From the NCBI GenBank assembly GCA_964035575.1, contig OZ037837.1:1488001-1552000 (forward strand): DNA of 64,000 nucleotides, read 5' to 3'. This DNA comes from Rhynchopus sp. YZ270_cl-10 (lineage: Eukaryota > Euglenozoa > Diplonemea > Diplonemida > Diplonemidae). The translations under genes and the position numbers were made by a program. Below are positions 1-8,351 of the stretch, one piece after another (position 1 is the first letter of the stretch; each line of letters opens with the position of its first letter). The notes beneath the pieces were generated by a model, which saw only the letters and a list, made by a program, of their open reading frames with translations, ran no database searches and had not been told where the DNA came from.

Positions 1-215
1 ACCACAATTGGTAAGAGAATCAACCCTCGACAACCCCAAGAAAGAATCATTACACACCATGATGTTTGGCAAACCACAATCCTGTGTGTTTGCAGGGTAT
101 TTTCAAATTGCCTTGCTTTGTCAGAGTTTGTTGAAACACATATTTAACCCACCAATCTTATTTGTTGTTGCGAAGTGACACCACCAACATCAAACACAAC
201 AGACCCCTTAACAAT
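1..215 (+). promoter_or_regulatory. 5' flank of UBL-WD40 copy 1, shared with copy 3
   Basis: The stretch from about 55 to 215 is nearly identical to 4490-4654 in front of copy 3, and its last part matches 1430-1482 in front of copy 2. It therefore travels with the gene as a duplicated leader or promoter. A GTAAGA at 11 and a TTTGCAG ending at 95 could bound an 85-nt leader intron, but the donor is not seen in the other copies. No promoter motif is recognised. Confidence 0.45.
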
Positions 216-1301
216 ATGATGGATGTGACCTTTGTGCTGGAAGAGTCAGGCGTGACTGCGACAGTGGAGGTGCCGTGCGAAGCGGACGCTGCAGCGGCAA
301 AGGAGGTTGCGTGCACGGCGCTTGCTGTCTCGCCTGCGTCTGTCGAGATGCGCATCGGCACGCAGGTGGTGGAGGGGACGTGCCGTCTGCGGGACACTGC
401 ATTTGATGCAGGGGTGCAGGTTGTGCTTGCTCGCCCTCGCTTGGCCGACATCAAGTGTCCTGCTGAACACGTTTTAGAGGGGTGCGCGACGTCGTTGACG
501 CTGTCGCGTTGTGGAACGCTCTGCATCTATAGTCATGGGAGAGGGCATGTTGGCGGCTTCGACACAGAAACCTTCGAAACTTCCTTCGAATTCACAATTG
601 GTCGTTCTGTGTTCGGTGCGCCTGCCATCTCGCAGTGCAAGACACGCTGTTACCTGCCATGTAGGAACTGCCTTCTCGAGCTTGCACTTCCGGGAGGGGA
701 GGTGGTCCGCAAAGTCGACGGCTACTCCAAATCTATGCTCGCGTGTGGCGGTGTTGTTGTCTCGAAGGGCAATGACAGCGTCTCTGTGTACGACGAAGAC
801 CTGACGTTGCTCCGCTCTCTCTCGCGCGAGGGGTGTTGGGACGTGGCAGTGTCGGACTGTGGTGGGTGGGTGATCACCTCCTCCCACCTTCAGAAGAAGG
901 CGCGTCTGTGGGATGTGAACACAGGTGTTGCTGTGGCATGTGTGCCTGTGGACGGGTGGTATGTGGCGCTTTCACGATCTGCCTCTGTCTTTGCTGTGGG
1001 ACAGAGAAACAGCGCTCACCTCTATGATTGGAGTGGTGCGGCACTTCGCAGTGTTGATGTGGATGGGTTTGTCGGGCGCATGCAGTTCACCCCGTGTGGG
1101 AAGTACCTTGTGGTGAAGGTAGATGATGCGGAATCTCGTGATACCCACCTGCGGCAGTATGATGTGGCGACCATGTCCTGTGTGCGTGTGATACCGCAGT
1201 GCGGTGCATTTGCGATATCGCCGTGTTCACGTGTCGTTGTGGCATTGGAAGAAAGTACCAACATTGTGACAAGACATCTGTACCCACACAACAATGAGTG
1301 A
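216..1301 (+). CDS. UBL-WD40 propeller protein, copy 1 (subgroup A)
   Basis: The 361-residue product opens with a beta-grasp-like segment (residues 1-75, beginning MMDVTFVLEESG) that resembles ubiquitin-like domains. About seven WD40-like blades follow, each with a central Ser-Pro-Cys-Gly or Ser-Asp-Cys-Gly turn and a closing strand such as RLWDVNTG or QYDVATMSC. No enzyme motif is seen, so a scaffold or ligand-binding role is inferred. The first ATG of the frame (216, then 219) was chosen; upstream in-frame codons are TTG. The C-terminus ends in LYPHNNE, as in copies 5 and 6 (subgroup A). The N-terminal 240 nt are nearly identical to all other copies, while the blades differ. The reading frame is clear; the function is unknown. 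Confidence 0.85.
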   Translation: MMDVTFVLEESGVTATVEVPCEADAAAAKEVACTALAVSPASVEMRIGTQVVEGTCRLRDTAFDAGVQVVLARPRLADIKCPAEHVLEGCATSLTLSRCGTLCIYSHGRGHVGGFDTETFETSFEFTIGRSVFGAPAISQCKTRCYLPCRNCLLELALPGGEVVRKVDGYSKSMLACGGVVVSKGNDSVSVYDEDLTLLRSLSREGCWDVAVSDCGGWVITSSHLQKKARLWDVNTGVAVACVPVDGWYVALSRSASVFAVGQRNSAHLYDWSGAALRSVDVDGFVGRMQFTPCGKYLVVKVDDAESRDTHLRQYDVATMSCVRVIPQCGAFAISPCSRVVVALEESTNIVTRHLYPHNNE

Positions 1302-1482
1302 TGTGTGAAGGGGAGGGGAGGGAGAGGAGTGATCAATCTAACCCAGGGTACCAGCAAAAAAAAACCCAACACCCCCAAGAAACCCCTTTTGGCCTGTTGC
1401 AGGAACATATGCTCATCCTCCTTATTAGTCGTTGCGAAGTGACACCACCATCCACATCAAACACAACAGACCCCTTAACAAT

Positions 1483-2577
1483 ATGATGGATGTGACCTTT
1501 GTGCTGGAAGAGTCAGGCTTGACTGCGACAGTGGAGGTGCCGTGCGAGGCGAACGTTGCAGCGGCAAAGGAGGTTGCGTGCACGGCGCTTGCTGTCTCGC
1601 CTGCGTCTGTCGAGATGCGCATCGGCACGCAGGTGCTGGAGGGGACGTGCCGTTTGCAGGACACTGCGTTTGATGCAGGGGTGCAGGTTGTGCTTGCCCG
1701 CTGCTTTGCCGACATCAAGTGTCCTGCTGAGTGCAGTCTAGAGGCGCGACCAAGAACGCAGAAGAGAGAACGGGGGCACGTATCGCTGTCGCCTTGTGGA
1801 GCACTCTGCCTCTTTACACACGAGGATGGCTATGTCACCGGCCTCGATACAGAAACCTTCAACACTGCTTTCAAGTTCAAACTAGATATTAATGTGTTAA
1901 GTGCGCCTGCCATCACACGATGCAAGACACGCTGCTACGTGGCGTGTCTGGAAGAAGGTCTGCACAAGATTGCGCTTCCGGGAGGGGAGGTGCTCCGCAA
2001 AGTCGACGGCTACTCCAAATATATGTTCGCGTGTGGTGGTGTTGTTGTCTCCCAGGGCAACGACGGCGTCTCTGTGTATGACGAAGACCTGACGTTTCTA
2101 CGTACTATCTCGCATGAAGGGCAGCACGTGCCTGCATCAGTGTCGGACTGTGGTGGGTGGGTGATCACCTCCTCATACATCGAAAAGAACGTACGTCTGT
2201 GGGATGTGAACACAGGTGAAGCTGTGGCATGTGTGCCTGATGAAAGGTTCGTGGCGCTTTCACGGCCTGCCTCTGTCATTGCAGTGGTGTGCTCTAACAA
2301 TGCGCAGCTCTACGACTGGAGTGGTGCGGCTCTTGGCAGCTTTCACAAAGGGGTTCATTTTGGTCGCCTGCAGTTCACTCCCTCCGGGAAGTATCTCGTA
2401 GTAGCGGTGGTGAGTGCCGAGAGTTCACTTTGCCAGTATGACGTGGCGACCATGTCCTGCGTGCGTGAGATACCGTGCGGTTGCGCTGAGTTTGCGATAT
2501 CGCCGTGTTCACGTGTCGTAGTGTTTACGAAGCCGGGACGAGACACTATTGTGACTAAACATCTGTACCCCTACTGA
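1483..2577 (+). CDS. UBL-WD40 propeller protein, copy 2 (subgroup B)
   Basis: The 364-residue product has the UBL segment (residues 2-75) and about seven WD40-like blades. It differs from copy 1 by a basic insert after the UBL domain (about residues 85-98, with KRE and RTQKRERG) and by ending in KHLYPY. That ending places it with copies 3 and 4. Start ATGs are at 1483 and 1486; the second matches the single ATG of copies 4-6. Copy 1 ends only 181 bp upstream, so the two could share a transcript. The 3' flank carries the conserved stem-loop segment also found after copies 3 and 4. Function is not known; a modular recognition protein is the best guess. Confidence 0.85.
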   Translation: MMDVTFVLEESGLTATVEVPCEANVAAAKEVACTALAVSPASVEMRIGTQVLEGTCRLQDTAFDAGVQVVLARCFADIKCPAECSLEARPRTQKRERGHVSLSPCGALCLFTHEDGYVTGLDTETFNTAFKFKLDINVLSAPAITRCKTRCYVACLEEGLHKIALPGGEVLRKVDGYSKYMFACGGVVVSQGNDGVSVYDEDLTFLRTISHEGQHVPASVSDCGGWVITSSYIEKNVRLWDVNTGEAVACVPDERFVALSRPASVIAVVCSNNAQLYDWSGAALGSFHKGVHFGRLQFTPSGKYLVVAVVSAESSLCQYDVATMSCVREIPCGCAEFAISPCSRVVVFTKPGRDTIVTKHLYPY

Positions 2578-2722
2578 GTGATGTTTTGCAAGAGGTTGTG
2601 TTTGTGCAGCTTCTCGCAGGCAGTCCACCCCAGAAGCACCTCCTCGCTGTCGCTGAGCAGTTGCGGCGTCTATCAGACTGAGTGATGACAGGGTCCCTAT
2701 CTGCAGTGTAATCCCTGTCAAA
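2578..2722 (+). promoter_or_regulatory. conserved 3' flank with stem-loops, copy 2
   Basis: About 140 bp directly after the stop are almost the same after copies 2, 3 and 4. Two inverted repeats are visible. TGCGAGA-type arms surround a GTTGTG-rich loop. TGACAGGG pairs with CCCTGTCA across 19 nt (2685-2719). It is probably a 3' UTR or end-processing element duplicated with the gene. Minus-strand reading frames through it are short and are not believed. Confidence 0.5.
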
Positions 2723-2813
2723 GAGAACACCGATACAAAAGCTTTTTATCGGAAACTGTTACACTTGACAGGGAAACACTTTTTCACACAATGTTTTGTT
2801 CCCCCACCATCAG

Positions 2814-2933
2814 GTCGCGATGGTTTCGCGAACTTTCCTGCAGTCAACGCAGGGAAAGAATATTCAGCGATGTGATACAGGATATGGGGGGTTCAGTGAT
2901 TCCACAGAACCGACACCATTGATGTGTCTCAAC
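2814..2933 (+). ncRNA. four-stem-loop repeat element, copy A
   Basis: Four consecutive hairpins can be drawn: TCGCGA/TCGCGA, TTTCCTGC/GCAGGGAAA, GGTTC/GAACC (2890-2911) and GACAC/GTGTC (2912-2928). Related copies lie at 6291, 8163, 30156 and 53450, with a partial one at 3711. In the diverged 53450 copy the sequences of the arms change but pairing is kept. This suggests selection on RNA or DNA structure. A run of A and GA-rich sequence follows. No known RNA family is recognised. Strand is chosen by similarity to the copies in front of UBL-WD40 genes 4 and 5. Confidence 0.45.
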
Positions 2934-3109
2934 CAAAATCAAAATCAATTAAAAAAGAGAGAGTTTTTGGTGTGATGTTATTCCAACTTTTCAATGTCTC
3001 CCCCATTTTTCCATTCGCGATTATTTACCCACCCCCGTTTTTAGAATCAACAGAGTGTGTACACTAAGATTTCACTTTCAATCAGAAATAGCTATTTTTT
3101 ACCGACCAG

Positions 3110-3182
3110 AAAAGTCGTTTTCTTGATGAGTGTTTTCTGAGTGCACACTCAGAAATCACGAATCAAGAGAAAACGACTTTTT
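3110..3182. repeat. 73-bp foldback hairpin
   Basis: Two arms of about 34 bp, AAAAGTCGTTTTCTTGAT and its near-perfect complement, face each other around GAGTGCACACTC. It lies in gene-free DNA and may be the remains of a short inverted-repeat element. Confidence 0.6.
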
Positions 3183-3239
3183 GGGAGGTGAAAACAGGGC
3201 TTTGTTGAAATTTTCTGGCTTTGAGGAACTTTCACACAC

Positions 3240-3670
3240 AATTTTAACGGGTTTTATCTGTGTACCTGTGTATCTGTGTACAGGATATTTGTTGTCAAAG
3301 ACATCTTCCACCATGCATTGAGGAGGGTAAGACAGTGGTCGCAGTTTCTACTTGATAGCATTACAACATTTAACTTCTCCACGGGGGTCTTGGGCCGTTC
3401 ATTCGGTTATACCTTGACTAGCGGAAGAGGCCTTTTTGGTCTCCGTTATTCCCGAACGGAGGCACACTTTGTGTGTTACTACGACCTGGCAACTTCCAGC
3501 AGTAGGTTAAGTAATCTTTCTTGTATATTGTTGGATCATTATCTCCTCAGTGTATGAATGCCCCACGTGACTGGACACTTTTGTGTTTGTCATGTGGAGC
3601 TGTGGTTGCTCTTTCACGACTTTTTTCCTTGTACACCAGTGTACCGTGTACCTGGGTACCTGGGTACTGG
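3240..3670 (+). repeat. dispersed ~400-bp repeat with GTAC-rich ends
   Basis: The segment is present again in inverted orientation at about 23440-23830, inside a larger inverted-repeat element. Shared landmarks are the CTCCACGGGGGTCTTGGGCC block, the ACTTTGTGTGTTACTACGAC block and the TGTCATGTGGAGCTGTGG block. Both ends carry short tandem GTACC- or GTGTACC-type repeats (3255-3285 and 3635-3670). It has no long reading frame, so it is probably a non-autonomous element or part of one. Confidence 0.65.
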
Positions 3671-3710
3671 TTTTTGTGTTCGCTAATTTTTATCAAAAAC
3701 CTTCCCCTCC

Positions 3711-3760
3711 TTTCGAGTGCGAAACGTTTTACCGCATGGGAAGAAACAACAATATGACCT
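3711..3760 (+). ncRNA. partial four-stem-loop element, copy F
   Basis: TTTCGAGTGCGAAA forms the first hairpin. The following stretch to AACAATATGAC matches the first half of the element at 53450. The later hairpins are missing, so this is a truncated copy. Confidence 0.3.
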
Positions 3761-3925
3761 CGTCCGGAAACCCCCCAGCCCAAAATCATCTATTTTGGGT
3801 TTTTTGGTGTTTTACCAGAAATTAGCGCCGATAGGTGTCCAGAACCACCCCAGAAACCATATTTTGGCGGGTTTTGGGGGCGAGAAAAAATACACTTTTT
3901 TTTGGCCCATTTTTGGGTACTTTAG

Positions 3926-4210
3926 ACATACATGTTGGTACGTACGTAAAACGCGCAAAAATAATCAAAAAACGCGCAAAATAATCAAAAAGTGTTTTTA
4001 ATAAAAAACGGCACAAAAACGTAACAAAAACGCGCAAAAAAACGTACTAAAACGTACCAAAAACACAGAGCAAAAATATTATTTTTGCTGTAATGTTGTA
4101 ATAAAACATGATTATTTTGATTATTTTTGAAAAACGTAGTACGTTTTTGTGTTTTTTGTACGTTTTTTGCGCGTTTTTTGCGCGTTTTACGTACGTACCA
4201 ACATGTATGT
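3926..4210. mobile_element. 285-bp foldback element with CGCGCAAAA repeats
   Basis: Terminal inverted repeats of about 36 bp start ACATACATGTTGGTACGTAC at the left and end with the complement at 4210. Just inside, units of the type AACGCGCAAAA or ACGTACNAAAA recur in both arms. No coding capacity is visible. It is a small inverted-repeat (MITE-like) element; its superfamily is not clear. Confidence 0.6.
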
Positions 4211-4369
4211 TTAGAGTGGTTTTAGGCTATTTTGGCCACAGTGTCTTGTATGGGTTATTTTACTGTTTTGACCCCATTTTTGGAGGAACGTTCTACACAC
4301 ACCCGAAAAGCTGTAAGGACTCATCATTTTCACTCAGGAACCACAGTGTGAAGCCATCAGGTTTCTTTC

Positions 4370-4631
4370 CACATCTCCTGTGCGTTTGCAGGGTATCTTC
4401 ATATTGCTTGCTTTGTAAGGGTTTGTTGGAACACGTATTTAGCCCACCTTCTTATTTGTTGTTGCGAAGTGACGACACCAATCACATTACACACCATGAT
4501 GTTTGGCAAACCACAATCCTGTGTGCTTGCAGGGTATTTTCAAATTGCTTGCTTTGTCAGAGTTTGTTGAAACACATAGTTAACCCACCAATCCTATTTG
4601 TCGTGGCGAAGTGACACCACCAACCACATCA
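4370..4631 (+). repeat. tandem duplication of the UBL-WD40 leader
   Basis: Two units, about 4370-4490 and 4508-4631, share the order CTGTGYNTGCAGGGTAT, CTTGCTTTGT, GTTTGTTGRAACAC and GCGAAGTGAC. The second runs into copy 3 and the first is an extra copy. A TGCAGGGTAT in each could be a splice acceptor. It is the same leader that stands before copies 1 and 2. Confidence 0.6.
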
Positions 4632-4654
4632 AACACAACAGACCCCTTAACAAT

Positions 4655-5797
4655 ATGATGGATGTGACCTTTGTGCTGGAAGAGTCAGGCGTGACTGCGA
4701 CAGTGGAGGTGCCGTGCGAGGCGGACGCTGCAGCGGCAAAGGAGGTTGCGTGCACGGCGCTTGCTGTCTCGCCTGCGTCTGTCGAGATGCGCATCGGCAC
4801 GCAGGTGGTGGAGGGGACGTGCCGTTTGCAGGACACTGCGTCTGGTTCAGGGGTGCAGGTTGTGCTTGCCCGCTGCTTTGCCGACATCAAGTGTCCTGCT
4901 GAGTACAGTGCAGAGGCGCCACCAGGAATGCAGGAGAGGGATACGCAGTACTTATCACTGTCGCCTTGTGGAACACTCTTCCTCTTTACACAGAATGGAC
5001 GCTATGTCGCCGGCCTCGATACAGAAACCTTCAACACTGCCTTCAGGTTCACACTAGACAATAAGGTGTGCGGTGCGCCTGCCATCACACGATGCAAGAC
5101 ATGCTGCTACCTGGCGTGCAAGGACAGCCTACACGAGGTTGCACTTCCGGGTGGGGAGGTGCTCCGCAAAGTCGAAGGACCCTCCTCCGCAGTGTTCGCG
5201 TGTGGCGGTGTTGTTGTCTCCCAGGGCAAAGACGGTGTCTCTGTGTATGACGAAGACCTGACGTTGCTCCGCTTTCTCTCGCATGAACCGTGTGCGCACT
5301 TGGCAGTGTCGGACTGTGGTGGGTGGGTGGTCACCTCCTCCCACCTTAAGAAGAAAATTCGTCGTTCAAACAGCGAGGACCACGCACGTCTGTGGGATCT
5401 GAACACAGGCGAAGCTGTGGCATGTGTGCCTGCTTCTAGTAGCGTGGCGCTTTCACGATCTGCTTCTGTCATTGCTGTGGCGTGCTCTGACAAAGCGCAG
5501 CTCTATGACTGGAGTGGTGCGGCTCTTCGCAGATTTGAAAAAGCGCTTCATTTTTGTCATCGCGTCCATCAAATGCAGTTCACTCCCTCCGGGAAGTATC
5601 TCGTAGTGCAGGTGATGGATCTGACTGTTGGAAAATTTTTACTGCACCAGTATGACGTGGCGACCATGTCCTGTGTGCGTGTGATACCGGACTGCGAAGG
5701 CTGCACTGAGTTTGCGATATCGCCGTGTTCACGTGTGGTATTGTTTACGAACTACGGACAACACACTATTGTGACGAGACATCTGTACCCCTACTGA
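4655..5797 (+). CDS. UBL-WD40 propeller protein, copy 3 (subgroup B)
   Basis: At 380 residues this is the longest member. The UBL segment (2-75) is followed by about seven WD40-like blades. Extra length comes from a basic, serine-containing insert in the middle of the propeller (nt 5347-5385, with KKKIRRSNSEDH just before the RLWDLNTG strand). A second short insert follows near HFCHRVHQ. Starts at 4655 and 4658 are tandem ATGs. From about nt 5160 on it is nearly identical to copy 4 apart from these inserts, showing recent exchange or duplication. It ends in RHLYPY. The function is not known. Confidence 0.85.
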   Translation: MMDVTFVLEESGVTATVEVPCEADAAAAKEVACTALAVSPASVEMRIGTQVVEGTCRLQDTASGSGVQVVLARCFADIKCPAEYSAEAPPGMQERDTQYLSLSPCGTLFLFTQNGRYVAGLDTETFNTAFRFTLDNKVCGAPAITRCKTCCYLACKDSLHEVALPGGEVLRKVEGPSSAVFACGGVVVSQGKDGVSVYDEDLTLLRFLSHEPCAHLAVSDCGGWVVTSSHLKKKIRRSNSEDHARLWDLNTGEAVACVPASSSVALSRSASVIAVACSDKAQLYDWSGAALRRFEKALHFCHRVHQMQFTPSGKYLVVQVMDLTVGKFLLHQYDVATMSCVRVIPDCEGCTEFAISPCSRVVLFTNYGQHTIVTRHLYPY

Positions 5798-5934
5798 GTG
5801 ATGTTTTGCGAGAGGTTGTGTTTGTGCAGCTTCTCGCAGGCAGTCCACCCCAGAAGCACCTCCTCGCTGTCGCTGAGCAGTTGCAGCGTCTGTCAGACTG
5901 AGTGATGACAGGGTCCCTATCTGCAGTGTAACCC
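5798..5934 (+). promoter_or_regulatory. conserved 3' flank, copy 3
   Basis: This is the same post-stop segment as after copies 2 and 4, with the TGCGAGA arms present. The second stem is broken because the homology ends at CAGTGTAACCCC. Beyond it lies unrelated AT-rich DNA up to 6290, in which I see no gene. Confidence 0.4.
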
Positions 5935-6290
5935 CGTGTGATCTGGGTGAGGAAGCGTTCCAACTTTTCAATATCTCACCCATGTTTTCTATTTGCGATT
6001 TTTTGCCCACCCCGTTTTTAGAATCAACAAAGTGTGTACATTAAGATTTACCCAATATCACCTATGATACTGCTTTCCATGGATATGCATGAAAAGGAGT
6101 TCCGTGCTCACGCAACTCGCTGGTTGATGTGCGTATCTAACTACAACCAAAACAAAGAAAGTACCAAAGAAGAAACTATGAAATGCAGGAAAAACAGACA
6201 ACGAGAAAACAAAGATATTTTGACAAAAACGACAAATAAAATGTTTCTTCTTTTTTTTAAGTTTCTGCTTTCGTTTTTCAATAACCCTGG

Positions 6291-6390
6291 TCGTGATGTA
6301 CGCGAACTTTCCTGCAGTCAACGCAGGGAAAGAAGAATCAACGATGTGGCACAGGATATGGGTGGAACCGACACCTTTGTGTGTCTCAAC
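6291..6390 (+). ncRNA. four-stem-loop element, copy C, in the leader of UBL-WD40 copy 4
   Basis: TCGTGA/TACGCGA (one G-T pair), TTTCCTGC/GCAGGGAAA and GACAC/GTGTC hairpins are present; the third stem of copy A is reduced here. It ends 90 bp before the start codon at 6480, so it would lie in the promoter or 5' UTR. Confidence 0.4.
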
Positions 6391-6479
6391 CACACCAATT
6401 CTATTCCCACATCCTTCCACGTCTACCAACGTACCACATCACAGTGCGTTGAACACAAAGGATACTGATACATAAAACA

Positions 6480-7592
6480 ATGGATGTGACCTTTGTGCTG
6501 GAAGAGTCAGGCGTGACTGCGACAGTGGAGGTGCCGTGCGAAGCGAACGTTGCAGCGGCAAAGGAGGTTGCGTGCACGGCGCTTGCTGTCTCGCCTGCGT
6601 CTGTCGAGATGCGCATCGGCACGCAGGTGGTGGAGGGGACGTGCCGTTTGCAGGACACTGCGTTTGATGCAGGGGTGCAGGTTGTGCTTGCCCGCCCTCG
6701 CTTGGCCGACATCAAGTGTCCTGCTGAGTACAGTGTAGAGTCGCCACCAGTAACGCAGGAGAGGGTAACGAAACACTTATCATTGTCGCCTTGTGGAGCA
6801 CTCTTCCTCTTTACACAGAATGGACGCTGTGTCACCGGCCTCGATACAGAAACCTTCATCCCTGCCTTCAAGTTCAAACTAGACATGAGGGTGTGCGGTG
6901 CGCCTGCCATCTCACGATGCAAGACACGCTGCTACCTGGCGTGCAAGGAAGAAGGTATGCACGAGGTTGCACTTCCGGGTGGGGAGGTGCTCCGCAAAGT
7001 CGAAGGACCCTCCTCCGCAGTGTTCGCGTGTGGTGGTGTTGTTTTCTCCCAGGGCAAAGACGGTGTCTCTGTGTATGACGAAGACCTGACGTTGCTCCGC
7101 TTTCTCTCGCATGAACCGTGTGCGCACTTGGCAGTGTCGGACTGTGGTGGGTGGGTGATCACCTCCTGTCTGTTGGAGGACCACGCACGTCTGTGGGATG
7201 TGAACACAGGTGAAGCTGTGGCATGTGTGCCTGCTTCTAGCAACGTGGCGCTTTCACGATCTGCCTCTGTCATTGCTGTGGCGTACGCTGGCAATTTTGC
7301 GCAGCTCTATGACTGGAGTGGTGCGGCTCTTCGCAGATTTGAAAAAGCGCTTCATTTTTTTGGTCGCCTGCAGTTCACTCCCTCCGGGAAGTATCTCGTA
7401 GTGCAGGTGATGGATCTGACTGTTGGAAAATTATTACTGCACCAGTATGACGTGGCGACCATGTCCTGTGTGCGTGTGATACCGGACTGCGAAGGCTGCA
7501 CTGAGTTTGCGATATCGCCGTGTTCACGTGTGGTATTGTTTACGAACTACGGACAACACACTATTGTGACGAGACATCTGTACCCCTACTGA
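6480..7592 (+). CDS. UBL-WD40 propeller protein, copy 4 (subgroup B)
   Basis: The 370-residue product starts at a single ATG directly aligned with the UBL start MDVTFVLEE. After the UBL (1-75) and a short linker come about seven blades ending in RHLYPY. It shares its C-terminal half with copy 3 almost base for base. Its post-UBL segment PRLADIKCPAEY is instead shared with copies 1 and 5, so the gene is a mosaic of both subgroups. Its 5' flank is of the type before copy 5 (stem-loop element plus CATCACAGTGCGTTGAACAC), not that of copies 1-3. Molecular role unknown. Confidence 0.86.
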   Translation: MDVTFVLEESGVTATVEVPCEANVAAAKEVACTALAVSPASVEMRIGTQVVEGTCRLQDTAFDAGVQVVLARPRLADIKCPAEYSVESPPVTQERVTKHLSLSPCGALFLFTQNGRCVTGLDTETFIPAFKFKLDMRVCGAPAISRCKTRCYLACKEEGMHEVALPGGEVLRKVEGPSSAVFACGGVVFSQGKDGVSVYDEDLTLLRFLSHEPCAHLAVSDCGGWVITSCLLEDHARLWDVNTGEAVACVPASSNVALSRSASVIAVAYAGNFAQLYDWSGAALRRFEKALHFFGRLQFTPSGKYLVVQVMDLTVGKLLLHQYDVATMSCVRVIPDCEGCTEFAISPCSRVVLFTNYGQHTIVTRHLYPY

Positions 7593-7738
7593 GTGATGTT
7601 TGGCGAGAGGTTGTGTTTGTGCAGCTTCTCGCAGGCAGTCCACCCCAGAAGCACCTCCTCGCTGTCGCTGAGCAGTTGCGGCGTCTATCAGACTGAGTGA
7701 TGACAGGGCCCCTATCTGCAGTGTAATCCCTGTCAAAG
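7593..7738 (+). promoter_or_regulatory. conserved 3' flank with stem-loop, copy 4
   Basis: It matches 2578-2722, including the 8-bp TGACAGGG/CCCTGTCA stem (7702-7736). Retention of pairing in two copies is the reason to list it. Confidence 0.45.
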
Positions 7739-8162
7739 AGAACACCGATACAAAAGTGTTTTCTTCTCCGCCAACACAAAAACACTTTACGGAGAAAGCT
7801 TTTTCACAAAACACGAATCAGGTTTACTTTTCTTTTTTCTCTCTCTTTCTTTGGGAGTTTCCGATGGTGTTCACTGTGCTAGTGACGGCGGATGTGTACG
7901 GCACAAAGGGTAACTTTGAGGTGCCCGGTATCATATGATACTGTATTTCCATGGATACACATGAAAAGGAGTTCCATGCTATTCACAGAACTCGATAGGC
8001 GATTGACCGTGTCGAACAACAACCAAACAAAAACAAACGTAAGAAGAGAAGAAGAAATGCAGGAAAAACAGACAAGAGAAAACAAAGAGATTTTGACAAA
8101 AACGACAAATAAAATGTTTCTTCTTTTTTTAAGTTTCTGCTTTCGTTTTTCAATAACCCTGG

Positions 8163-8262
8163 TCGTGATGTACGCGAACTTTCCTGCAGTCAACGCAGGG
8201 AAAAAAGAATCAACGATGTGGCACAGGATATGGGCAGAACCGGCACCTTTGTGTGTCTCAAC
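8163..8262 (+). ncRNA. four-stem-loop element, copy D, in the leader of UBL-WD40 copy 5
   Basis: The arrangement is as in copy C. The last hairpin is GGCAC/GTGTC, where an A-to-G change leaves a G-U pair. It ends 89 bp before the ATG at 8352, nearly the same distance as copy C from its gene. Confidence 0.4.
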
Positions 8263-8351
8263 CACACCAATTCTATTCCCACATCCTTCCACGTCTACCA
8301 ACGTACCACATCACAGTGCGTTGAACACAAAAGATCCTGATACAGAAAACA

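Noticed and set aside
4108-4614. 168-codon plus-strand frame
   Set aside because: It begins in the arm of the foldback element and runs through the duplicated gene leader. No homology or plausible protein features.
8163-8262. Four-stem-loop element as a classical snRNA or a 5S-like gene
   Set aside because: None of the conserved boxes of U1, U2, U4, U5, U6 or 5S could be recognised, so it is left as an unclassified structured repeat.
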